From assembly GCF_965638725.1 (NCBI RefSeq), contig NC_134963.1, forward strand, positions 6,207,501-6,271,500: 64,000 nt of DNA, given 5' to 3'. Position 1 is the first letter of the stretch. The number at the start of each line of letters is the position of its first letter. This DNA comes from Aptenodytes patagonicus (Eukaryota > Chordata > Aves > Sphenisciformes > Spheniscidae). Position numbers and translations under genes: made by a program. This document shows, one piece after another, positions 1-11,800 of the stretch. The notes below the pieces were generated by a model that saw nothing but the letters and a program-made list of their open reading frames with translations, was not told where the DNA came from and did not search any database.

Positions 1-3000
1 CAGAAATGCTTTAGAGATTGTTATGAAATCCATTGTGAACTTAGACTCCCCAATGGTCTCGCCTCCTCCTGATTTTCCTGGAGACTTCTTCAAAGGTAAG
101 TATAATTCACTGGATGTAATAGCTACCTTTTTGATTGTTCTCCAGTATGCAGAAAATGCAAATTGATTGTTCTCCAGTATGCAGAAAATGCAAATCACTT
201 TAGAGCATTGCCACCATTAGGTGGCAAAGCAGCTATGATCTAACTCTTCTCTTTTTCCTAGATGTTCGTCAGGGATTGATTGGCGTAGGCTTGATAAATG
301 TAGAAGACAGATCTGGAATACTAACGCTTGATAAAGGTATTTGTGTGTTTAGTGTCTCTTTAGAATGTGGCTAGGAATATCTCATATCGTGATAGTGGAT
401 TCCTAGCAGCAGAACTGAAGCTGTAACTGTCTAAAAAGTGACTTTTTTGGAGAACTTCAGAATGTTTTCCTCATTTCTGAAAGAATGGGTTTAAGTAGTC
501 TTTTTGAGACTCCTTGAATACTGATTGAGAGCTTGTTGTCATCAGACTTAATCTTTGTTGACCTAATACATGTATTTCTTATTCTTTTTTAAGATTATAA
601 CAATATAGGGAAATTTCTGAATAGAATTCTTGGTATGGAAGTACATCAGCAGAATGCTTTATTCCAGTACTTTTCTGACACGTTAAATGCAGTTATTCAA
701 AATGCTAAAAAGAATGGAAGATACGATATGGGCATCTTAGGTGAGTAAATCAACTTCTCGGTACTCTTGTACTTAAGTAAGAAGAGAGAAACAGAATAAC
801 TCTCTCCTTCCCTTTTAAGATTTGGGCTCTGGGGATGAGAAAGTAAGGAAGGCAGACGTTAAGAAGTTTTTAACTCCTGGATATTCTACCTCTGGACATG
901 TAGAACTATACACAGTAAGTTAATTCTGTACCTTCTTTGTATGAACTAATAAAACTTGCTTGCCGATAAGTTTTTAAAACATGGTAATCGGCTAAGCATG
1001 TGCTGAGTGAGGGGAGGTTCCAGGCCTTTCACTGGGAAATACTTGGTCTATGGTTCTTTAGTTCCTATGTCTGTAACTGTTCTAAAGCCTGTCCCCAAAT
1101 ACCCCTGCACGGCTGTCTTCTAGATCAGTGTAGAGAGAGGAATGTCTTGGGACGAAGCAACTAAGATCTGGGCAGAACAGACGGGTCCAGATGATGGATT
1201 TTATTTATCACTACAGGTAAGATTCTTTGTCTCTTGGATTATGTTCAGAGAAGTGTTTTGGGGGCTAACCAAATACGCTGTCTCCTCTGGAAGAAATCTA
1301 CTGTTCAAATTAATTACTGTTCAGTTTTGCAAAATGCTTTCAATCTTACATTAAAATTCACGTTAAGTTTGCTTCCAACGCTAAGTACGAAGCACTCCTT
1401 TTTAGCTGCTCAGGATATTTTCTGATAGGAATGTGAGCCCGAATTAATAGCTCTTACTTAAACCTGCATCAAGAAACCAGGTGCTTTCACGGTAAGGAAA
1501 AGTTGTGAGGTTCATGTAGAATAGTGGTACTGTCTTGTAAAGGTGGCCTTGTTATTGCTGGTTGTCTTATTGCGCGCACACACGCAGTATTGCTCCTGTA
1601 AAGAACACAGTATGGAATCACTGAAGGTAGATACTGTCAGCATGTTTCAACTTATGAAGTTTTCGGTTTGTCTTTCTTTTCCAGATAAGAAATAACAAGA
1701 AAACTGCAATTCTAGTAAAAGAAGTGAATCCTAAAAAGAAGCTTTTTTTAGTATACAGACCAAATACTGGGAAACAACTCAAACTAGAAACATGTGCAGA
1801 CCTGAAAAAGAAATATAAGAAGGTATTTAAAAAAAAAAAAAGAAAAGAAATACAAGGACTTTCTTTTTCTGGTATTTGTGTATAATTCTGGCAAGTAAAA
1901 AACCTAGGCTTATTTTTCCAGAGCAGAGCTTGTATTTGGGTCTTTTTACAGCAGGTCTACGTGGTTTCTGCATTTGTATATCTAAAGCTTTTTGAATATA
2001 AATAATTTGTGGTGTGGTAATATAAAATGAGGGTTTTTAGGGTCTAGCAAGGAGAAGTCTTGCTTCTGTGTAAGGTGTACAAACGTTCTTAAATAAGCGG
2101 CTATGTACAGTGTATTCTGAGCAATGATTCTGATGCTTCAGCTGTTTGCTGATGAAGTTTTAAATACTGTAATGGATTATTTTTGTTTAGAGGCTGGTAA
2201 GATACCTAACGCTTCTCTTACAAATTCAACACTAAAATTGTTTAAAAACTTGAGGAAACTCTGATAATCAGGTTGATTATTGGAAAAGCTCTGAGATTCT
2301 GCCATTCTCATTACTGAGATTCTGTTATGTTCAAGCATTTTGCTCAACCTTTGAGAAGGCATTTCCATTGAATAGCCTGAAATTATAGGATAATGTACCT
2401 CTCTTCACCGTCAGAATGCTGGTGCTCCCTCTTTTCTCACAGTAATGACCAAATTGCTTTTGTTCTATGCAAGTCTGGATGTGTTTTACTTTATTATTAT
2501 TCCCACTTTGAATGGCTTTTCCAGGTACCTTCTGAAGATGCTCTGCCACACTGGTTAGAGCAATACAATTCTTCCGCGGATACCTGCACCCATGCTTATT
2601 GGTTAGTATTTGTATGCACGTAGATGCTTTAACTTCAACTGTTTACCTAAACTGGTTTATAACTATTCTGTTCTTCTGTTACGCATGTGAAATCTTGTGT
2701 TTCTTGCTTAAGAAAAATTGTCCCATGACCAGTCAAACGGCCCAACCTTTGAGTGGAAACATGAAGCTTTGCACTTGCCCTTAAAGTCTTAACATGTTAG
2801 ACGAATGCTCATGTATAATTGCACTCCAGCAGAAGTATAATGACCCAGGAGTAGCTTGTGCTTTAAGTGTCTTGATCTGATCTATTACTGTGGTAGGATA
2901 GTTCAAATGTTATTTGGGGGGAAAGTATTTATACTTCATGTAGAGATGAGATAGGTGCAAGAAACAGCTGTTCGTGTGCTACCTCTTCTAACGGTGTGTC

Positions 3001-4686
3001 TGAACTCAGCAGCTGATGTCTCAATTCCTGAGGAACAGTATAACTGGTAGAAGTTTCAGATTAATATTGGAGCTTCTGAAATCTACTGATCGGATACCAG
3101 TTTCATGTGTAACAGAGTCAGGTTCTCAGGTGATCTAAATGAGCAGTATCTTTGGCTTAAAGCTCTGTCTCTTAATTTTGAAGATCTGGTCCTAAATAGG
3201 CCAACACTTCTCAAAGCTTTACCATTAGAGGCATGCTATGGATAAAGTATCCTCCCCTCACTGTGTACTTGCAGCCCTCGCTCAACTCTGAATACGTGTT
3301 AAATAACTTCAAGTCTCCTTTTTAATTGAATTGGATACTCTTTGTTTTCAGAATTCTTTTGAAAGCTTTTTTTCTCTCTGCTGCAGGAGAGGCAATTGTA
3401 AGAAGGCAGGCTTGGGATTAGTTTGTGAAGTGGGACTCCGTTGTCGAACTTACTATGTCTTGTGTGGTTCAGTATTGAGCGTCTGGACAAAAGTAGAAGG
3501 CGTTCTAGCCTCTGTGAGTGGTACAAATGTGAAAATGCAAATAGTTCGTCTAAGAACAGAAGATGGGCAGAGGATCGTAGGTAAGTGGCTTGTCTGCTCC
3601 TTTATTTCCATCTTGGAGTAGAAGGTAGCTGTAACTTACAAGTCGCTCCGTGTTGAGAGTCACGTAGGAGACTGTATAAAGATGCTTACAAGAGTAAAGG
3701 CTTGTCAGTGTGTATGTTGGGGAGGGGCAGAAGTGCAACTCTTGACACCTGTATTTGTAGTACAAACACTGTTCTGAGTCAGGTTAAAGAAGGAAGACTT
3801 TTTTTTTTTCAGCCAGGCTTCGGCACACTTATTCTCTCAGTTCTTTTGATTTACTAGGAACAAAAAAGTCATTCAGCCTGTTCCAGCCAACCTACCTTTG
3901 AACCCAAAAGGGCTCCACTTTTTTCCCCACTTCTGGCAAAGAATAGTAAGCCCTTGAAATGGTTGTTTTCATGGCTTTTGAGCTACTGAAAGTCACGTGT
4001 AATCAATAGTTTAGAATGACTTCAGGATGATTATGTCATTTCTTGTTGCTAAACCTCTTGGTGAAGCCTTCATAGCAGGTACCTGAGAGGCTGAAATCTC
4101 CCTCTTTTTTTTTTTTTTAAATGTGGACTTCTGTGGATGTGCGATACCGTGGCAGCTCCTACGCCAGTAACTCGGTTTGCTAAGATGTTGAAACTAGGTT
4201 TTTCATGTTTAAACTTTCATGGTGGTGTAACTTCTGTGAGACTAGAAAAGCAAAAATAGCTGACTTCTCACTTTATCTGGCAGCGGGTAACATAATAAAA
4301 TTTGTCTTCAGGGGCAAAATGGCAATTTCTTTCTACTGCTTCATGACCTAAAGGATCTAGTGACTTCTGAAGATAAACCTCTTGCTGAGAAGCAGAACTT
4401 GTGGCTGTGCTTGATTAGGCTCGACACTGGAAATGGTCACTGTTGACTGTTGCATAAATTAAATGGTGGAATCATCAGCCAGAGGTTTTCAGGAACAGAT
4501 TGTTTGCATGCTTCTGAAACAACTGATTTGTTGCTGTTTTCAGGTTTGATCATTCCTGCAAATTGCGTATCGCCCCTTGTAAACCTCCTGTCGACGTCAG
4601 ACCAGTCTCAACAGCTTGCAGTACAACAGCAGCAGATATGGCAGCAGCATCACCCGCAAAGCATCACCAATTTCAACAATGCATAA
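1..4686 (+). CDS. SBNO1: SBNO1 (strawberry notch homolog 1), C-terminal part, 9 coding exons
   Basis: Exons read by splice sites: 1-95, 262-336, 594-740, 820-914, 1124-1216, 1685-1822, 2525-2601, 3387-3580 and 4544-4686 (stop TAA). All junctions are GT/AG and the phases join without a break, giving 351 complete residues plus the stop. The protein begins upstream of the window. Recognisable stretches are [74 protein letters not shown] and a Gln-rich tail ([18 protein letters not shown]). These match the C-terminal region of vertebrate SBNO1, downstream of its DExD/H-helicase-like core. Known of the family: strawberry notch proteins are nuclear helicase-like co-regulators linked to Notch and EGFR signalling in flies. 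SBNO2 is the main alternative, but the near-identity of these stretches to remembered SBNO1 favours SBNO1. Confidence 0.96.
131..194. repeat. Perfect 2 x 32-bp tandem duplication in an SBNO1 intron
   Basis: Bases 131-162 and 163-194 are identical. Each copy, with the following T, carries the octamer ATGCAAAT (156-163 and 188-195). The repeat lies between coding exons 1-95 and 262-336 and ends well before the acceptor at 260-261. Confidence 0.95.
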
Positions 4687-5960
4687 GAGGACAAACTACA
4701 GGTGTTGACTTTGGTGTTTGAGGAAAAGGCTGTAAAAGCATATCACTTGCATAAAAATCAGGGACAGATTCCAAAGAAATATAACTTTTTCAGTTCAGTT
4801 GTGTGCTCTCAAATACTTCGGGAATAAAGAGATCTAAAAAGGTTGGTAGAACTGAAAGCCAGCAGTTGTTTATGGTGGTGCATCTGTCTTTCCTTATGCT
4901 CTCTGTAGTGCTTCCTGTTTGCTTTTACTTTTGGCCTTTTAAGCTACAAACCACAATTTGTTTGAAAATGCTTGAAAATCCCCAAGCAGGCTTTATTTTT
5001 ATCTTGTCATACAGTGCTCAGGGTTTAACGCAGTGCATCAATGCCATTGCTGTGGGAGATATCCTTGAATGCATGTATTGAGTATATATATAGAAAATAT
5101 ATATTGGGTTTTTCTCTTCAATTTATGAGTTTATAAAAGCATGAAACCTAGAGGTTGCACATCATGCATTCAGGTTCCTTCCCAGTTTCTGTTTGACAGT
5201 GCATGTCTCTGGAAACGGGCATGGACAGGATAAACACACAAGACAGCATTCGGAGAGAAACACAATCTTAGTTGTACAGCATTGGTTATTGCATTTTTAT
5301 AGTGTTTATACCCAGGTGTTGCATTTTTTCTGGTTCTCTCCTGGGGGTTATATATTTGAGTCTACAACACGTTCTTTTTGTGATAAACATCTTAAATTAA
5401 AATTAGTTCATTTTTAATGTATTAATGGTATTCCTAATGTGTACTGCAAAGATGGCTGGACGCCTATTTTCCTTAAATTGAAGCATTTCCTTAATCCGAG
5501 GTGGTTATGGAAACTTAAGTGCAAATTCACTTCCATCTCGCATACAATCTTATATTTTTTACTTCATTAATGTAATTTAATTTGTCACTTGTAAGATGAA
5601 ACCTTACTTGAGCTGTAAATTAGAGAATGGGAAACACTTGAGGGTTCCGCTGTATGTGCTGTTTCTGTTACCCAGTAACTTGAATACTGTTTAATATGTT
5701 GTAAGACATTGTAGAGTTTATCTGGAGCTGTTTAAAAGAAATTGTAATGTACAAATGTGAATAGTCACTTATCTATAATATGGGTAAGTTTTGTTTTGCC
5801 TATAATAGTAGATGTTTATAAGAAAGTGAAGGACAATGTTTGTCATTTCTTGCTTGCACAGGTTGCACTATTGAAAAATTGAGATTGTATAAACCTGTCC
5901 AAAAAAACTACAAGATAATGATCTTGTAGATGTCAAATAAAAGTTATTGTACTAACAAGA
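4687..5960 (+). other. SBNO1: SBNO1 3' UTR
   Basis: This AT-rich non-coding stretch runs from the SBNO1 stop to a canonical poly(A) signal. It holds a TA-rich run near 5078-5106 and no convincing ORF. The end is set about 15-20 bases past the AATAAA at 5936-5941. Alternative, more distal ends are possible because the next several hundred bases also look UTR-like, but nothing in the sequence proves them. Confidence 0.75.
5908..5941 (+). terminator. SBNO1: SBNO1 poly(A) signal with an adjacent perfect hairpin
   Basis: AATAAA lies at 5936-5941. Immediately upstream, 5908-5916 (CTACAAGAT) and 5921-5929 (ATCTTGTAG) are perfect reverse complements around a 4-base loop, so the RNA could form a 9-bp stem ending 6 bases before the hexamer. 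The poly(A) signal is a standard element; a role for the hairpin is inference. Confidence 0.85.
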
Positions 5961-8900
5961 AGTGGAGTCTTGTTTAGGCAATCACCGTATTCCAAAAAAA
6001 ACTAACAAGTCTGTACAATTGGAATTCGACAGGACTTGGCATGTTCCCGTCTGCTTTAACCAGGCTTCTGTCTTGCAGTCCAACTATTTCAGTTGAACTC
6101 ATTAAAGGCAAGAAGTAAACTGCGTTTAAACCTTGATGCATATTTTAAGTAAGGTTCACCTGACAGACTTAGAGCAGCAGTCTACTGTAGCGTATGTCAC
6201 TTCTGCAAACACTCGGTGAGCCAGAGCCAAGTGCCATAAAGAGTTTTTTCCGTAAGTAATGGAAAGTTCCACACTTGAGGCTGAGGCGCGCTCCCTTATG
6301 TGAATTGTTTTGCTTGAGGTTCTGCTAACGCTGCTTGTGCCGGCACCCCAGTGCGGTAACAGAGCACCTGCTTGTCGGGGAAGGAAGTCTGCCTGCTGTC
6401 CTCAGCTCCCCGAAACGGTCAAGGGGATGAACCCCCCTGCACACGCCTGTGACAGACTGAAAATACAGGTCTAGAATAAATCGGCGTGTTCCCTATTGCC
6501 GTAGCACCTGCTACATCTCTGTGAAGTACTTGCAGTGCAGGTGGTAGGTGTGTTGGGAGTCGTCTTAATCCTCTGGTAGTAAAGGGAAGCTTGCCTGAGC
6601 GCTGCGATACCAGCAGGAGCTGATGATGCCCTGGAGAACTGTAGGCCACAGACAGGGTGTGGGGGAGGATGTTCCTGTGTTTCGTACCCGCCACTGGATG
6701 TATTTGGCATCCATTCCAGGAAAAGTAATGGGGTTCTGAGAAGTATGTTGACAGATGACTATTGCAGCAGATAGTGAACCAAATTGCTAGTAGCAGCAAG
6801 CTGTGTGTGGACTCTGCTAGCAGTCTTTTTTTTTAAATTATTATTATTTGGTGTAGAAACTTCTACCATCTGAGATGGTAACATAATATTTTAGATCTTA
6901 ATCCTCAGTAAGATGGTTCTAGAAGTGGTAGGTTCACAAATAGTGATTTTTTTTTTTTTTTTTAAAACAAGTCATTATTTAAATACACTTCAGTTCCTAA
7001 GTGCTTTTCTCAGCCTGTTGTGCTAACTTTGGTTGTCGGGATGAGCAAATATTGAATTGGATATTCTCTGTATTGATAACCGAACCACCCTACTTTACTT
7101 TGGGAGTTCATAGCATATCCTCTTCACTCACACCCTCTTAAACTTCCCATGGGCTTGTGTCCCCTGGAGGGGAAAAAGACCCAACAGTACTTAAAAGATC
7201 CCGAAGAACCGTTCCCATTCCAGAAATCCGTTCCCCCGCTTCCTCTCCTTTGCCTGCTCTCTGCTACTTGGCACCATCAACGCCTTGGCTTTGTCAGTCA
7301 GTTACTAACACATCTGCATCCGCAGCTCTGGAGCGTTAAAACATCTTAAAGGTTAACATCCAAAAAAACCAAAAAATTAGCCTTCAAGCTACAGCAACGC
7401 TTTCTCTCTTTTCACTTCATGCTCGGTGGTTCGGGTATGTTTTTCTGGTAGTAGCTTGTTCCTTGCATAAGCTGCTGATAAAGCTTGGGGAGAAAAGGCA
7501 TATAAATAGCGCTGTGGATGGGATAAGGAACAGCTCTGCGGTATCCTCTTGCAGCGCTGCCTGTAAGCCAAACATCCTCACGGGGAGGAAAAAGGAGAGA
7601 CCAATTGTCATGTCATAAATTAGCAGGCTGGGCGAGAAGGGCCTCGGTATTTTTCCTACTTGTGGGACATTGATCTGCTTCGTACAAATCACCATCTGAA
7701 ATGGATATAAAATTAATAAAGGATAGGTGTCTCCAATAACGGGGGCAAAGCTAAATGTAAAGCGGCAGTAATGTCTGTACCGCGTGAGTTTTGGAAGCAT
7801 GCTGTAGAAGGGGAAGATACGTATTTAACTTGACTTAGGAATTGAAGGGATAAAATTTTGGGTTTTCTTTTTTAAACTGTCCCTTGACAGCAACTGAATT
7901 TTGACTTGTTAACTAGTTTCATACTTAAGATACGTCTGACACAGTAAATGCAATTATAACCCACTAAAAACCCCCTCTGCACAGCAAGTTTTCAGTTTAT
8001 TTTCCCATCGCTGCATGGTCCGTTGGGAACACGCACCTCTTGTAAGGACTTAAAGTTCCCCAAAGATGCTGGTTGTCTAGTCAGCCTGTAGTATTTTCTT
8101 TGTAAACGAAGAAAGCGCTGCGACCTGTAAACATTTGTCGAGTGAATTATCAAGGGGGTTTTGTATTTTTCTTTTGTGTTTGGAATAAGCTTCATTCGGA
8201 TCCCATCGTGGTCTGTACATATATAGAAAGAGTATGTATGTATATAGAGATGTTAAAGGCTACTGAATTATTGAATGTAAATAACTTGTTTTCCTTTGTG
8301 GTTTTTTTTCTTCATGACCTTCCCAAGATGTATTCCTATTTTCTCAACCTGCCAAAGAGGCAGTTTGTGTGTATTTTGAAATACATATAGCATATATAAA
8401 ACTGCCGAGGGATGCCTTCATACATTGTAGATGTTACATGTTGTCGTCATTTTTTCCAAAACTATCGTCTGTCTTCCGTGATCCCTTTGATGCTGTGTGG
8501 TTTTATTCTATATTTTTAGTGTATAATGTGTTTTCTTGAGAGAAATTGATTCCCGATGTCTTTCAGTGACTGTTACTATTCACTTCTTAGTGCCTGTATC
8601 AGAGAGAAACAAATATTTGAATTTTCACGTAGTTTGTTTTCTTTAGTCTTTCCAGGGCGTTTCAGATCTTAAGCTTTAACCCTAGATACATTTCCATTTT
8701 CTCCCACTTACTAGGCTCTCCAGTTGTGCATTCAGTGAGCTCCTACAGTACAAGTTCTAGAATTAAATGCATCAGCGATAGGACCTGCCCGCTGTCCTAA
8801 CGTGTAAAAGTATGATTACTACGTTCATATTAAATGTTCACTGTCTTAAAAGCACTCTAGAAAGGCAGGTAATTTGAGAGTAGAAAAGATGCATCTGTTG

Positions 8901-11800
8901 TAGAGCATTTCCTGGGAAAGTTTTGAGCTTCGTGTAATGTTTAAATGTGCAAAACGGAGGTAATGGGACTTTCTTACCTTTGAAAAAAATGGTGCGTATT
9001 TTTAGTTGCCAGATAACAATACATATATCTATATCAAAGTTAGAGATTAATGAGAAATCCCTTGAATTGTCTGTCTCTTATTTAGCCCTTAAACTGCCAG
9101 CAGTTGTCACACAGGCTTTGCCCTTCTCCTCTTGCTGGGAAGGACTGTGTCCGTACGGTTGTTTCCTGAATTAAGTGGTTTGCAAAGTCCGCTGACTGGA
9201 GAGTCATTGCAAGAAGTATCCAGCTGCAAATAGCAACAGAATACTTCTGGTAGTTTCTGTGGTCAATACAAGTTTAACAACGAATGTGGAGAACTAACGG
9301 AGGCGTTTTTGTCATGTACTGGCAGCTGCAGCGTATGGTTCCGTGTCACAGACTCTGACAAAGTTGGCAGAAGCAATAAAGTAACGCAACCGCAAACATG
9401 CCTGAGTGCAGAACGAGACATGGGAAACCTCGAGGGCTGACGCTTCGGCTGAGCGCAGCGTTGGCCTCATTCGCTGCTTAGGTTGTATACTGAGTTTGAA
9501 AAGCAGCAACTCTCTTTTTAAGGAGAAAAACATGAAGGAGGGAAGAAAAGACTGGAAATACCAGTGTTTCTCAGCCACAACTACAACAGCTGAGGGCAGA
9601 TTGCCTCTAAAAGCTTCTGCTAAAGAGCGGTAAGTAAAAACCTAGCGAGAACTGACTTGATTTTGATGTGCTTCACTGTTTCTTAATTGGTCCAAAATAA
9701 TTTCTGAGTGGACAAAGTTTCAGGCAGAAATAAGATTCAATAGTAGGAACTGGGCAGGTTTAAGCTGAGGCCAAAACTCGTAGAAGGAATTTTTCGCCCG
9801 CTGTGTCGTGAACCCGCACCGCGGGTTTTTTGTAGCACTGCAGGTCACACGTGTGAAGGATGCTGACGGCTCTTGCCGGAAGAAAGACGTCTGTGCTGAG
9901 AGGACAGACTGAAAGTAGTGGATCTGGCGCACTTCAGCAGGCAGCTTAACCAATACAGAAATACGTTCGGATTTAAGCAACGTGTTTCGTTTATAAAAGT
10001 CCTGCGGTGCTTAAATACCTGAATCGACACGCATTAAGTTTTATTTTGCAAGAACTAAGTTTGGTGAGTGTTTCTGAACTTAGTTGCGCTTAGGACGTAA
10101 CTTTAATGAGACAGGTCACCTGTGGGAGAGCAGTTTTCCTACGCTTGATTTGCACTGGGAAGGATAAAGAGACATTCCTGATTACACACGTACTTGCGTA
10201 TCTACCTTCAGGTTTGGAGGGGGTAACCAGTCAAATGCCAGATTCGTTGCAGGCGCATAATGGCATTTTTATTTGCCAAGTCATTTGATTTATTTTTCAG
10301 TCGTTGACGCGGAGTCCCACGGCCCACTGAATTTTATTTGAGGTGGGTGTTCACTGCCTCGGCACCTTCCAGCAATCCTGTGGCGGGGCCGTACCACACC
10401 CCTGCAATAACTTTTGCGGTGAGACTACATCTGCGTAAAGGATACGCTATTTTTTTAAAGTAGGACTTCGCTATTAGTACTTCTCCGGTCTACACCTTTA
10501 GTAGTCCAACGTGACGGAATTCCAAAGATGCGTAACGTTTAAGATGAATTGTATGTGTGCTTTTTATTGCCTGCCCTAATTGGAAACCTTTGCCAACCTT
10601 AAAGACTTCCTCCTCCAGCGCGGTGTTGCGCTGCGTGTCCCTGCGCTCTCCATGTGAGCAGACAATACCCGTGCACGCCAACTGTTCTCACACAAAGCGG
10701 CAGAACTTCGAGTGCCCGGCAATAAAATATTACAGCGATGTTTAGAAAGATTTATACTCACAAAAATTACAAACTGTGGAACACGATGAATTCTGTATTG
10801 AGTTCCCTTTTTTTTTTTTGGCAAAAAAATGTTAAATAAATTAAACGGACTACTACTTTGGGGTTTTTTTTTTTTCCCTTTTAATTTTCTGTTGTGGACC
10901 TTCGCCACATAGGTTGTTTATACTGGAGCGCCTTTCAGCAATACTTCTGCATACATTAAACATTTGCTGTCGCTCCATTTTAGGATCCTTCCTAGTAGAA
11001 GTCATGTTGTAATAATCCAAACATCTTTCAATCCATTTAAATACCCGGCGCTTAACCTGGTTAATTTCACTGGGTAATTAAACTGGCTTTATTGGTAGTT
11101 AAGAGCAGATTCACGACATTCTTTGAATGCTGACTGTAATGATCTTAAAAAAGGGAGGAGAGTTTATAAAAACCGTGTCAAGACTGGAAGGTATCGACTT
11201 CGTATTCTACGCATAGCATGCAAGTATCTTTCCTTTGTCCAAAGAGCTAGTTTGGGATAAACAGGCTAATGTAATCTTATTTTTGTGAATCATTTTACAG
11301 TGACTTTTGTTCTCACTTTCCCCAAATCTTGGAAAGGTGATGATGCCAAGTTCTCAGCAATAAATGAAGATGCCCAAACCTCAGAATTGAATTATTCATT
11401 TTCATAAAGCGGTAGGCTTTGTTCTGTAAGTAAGGGAGAAAAGTCTTAAGAGAGGGTTTGGTTGGCTTTTTTCCAGTATGTAAATAATGCACCTTAAAAG
11501 TGCCAGGGAGGCAGCTCGTGAGCTGACGGCTTCTACCTTTGGAAGTCCAGGTCTGGCTTATACGTTCCTTCCTTCCACATTTATAAGCTGGAAGAACTGA
11601 CTGTGCCTGCTAAATATACAATGAATTGCAGGGCACGAAACAGAGATCTGTATCAGCTTAGCCAGAGTGACTAAGTTAAATCATAAACCAGGGTGCAAGG
11701 GATTTAATTACTCCGGGGTAAGATCTCCCCTGAAGTTACTTGGAGTGAATAAAAACGTAGATGTGAGCGATGAAACAGTGAAGATCTGAGCCTGCAGCTG
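5961..11800. other. Intergenic, no gene seen
   Basis: This is unique-looking intermediate-GC DNA between SBNO1 and CDK2AP1. It holds T-rich tracts (for example 6945-6962) but no ORF with recognisable protein similarity, no open frame that joins neighbours by splice sites, and no repeat family identifiable by eye. Short ORFs on both strands look like chance. Confidence 0.6.

Noticed and set aside
2177-2549. Short minus-strand ORFs inside SBNO1 introns
   Set aside because: They are antisense, intronic and short, with no recognisable product.
7149-7800. ORFs of 60-127 codons downstream of SBNO1
   Set aside because: Overlapping frames on opposite strands, no domain, no promoter or splice context.
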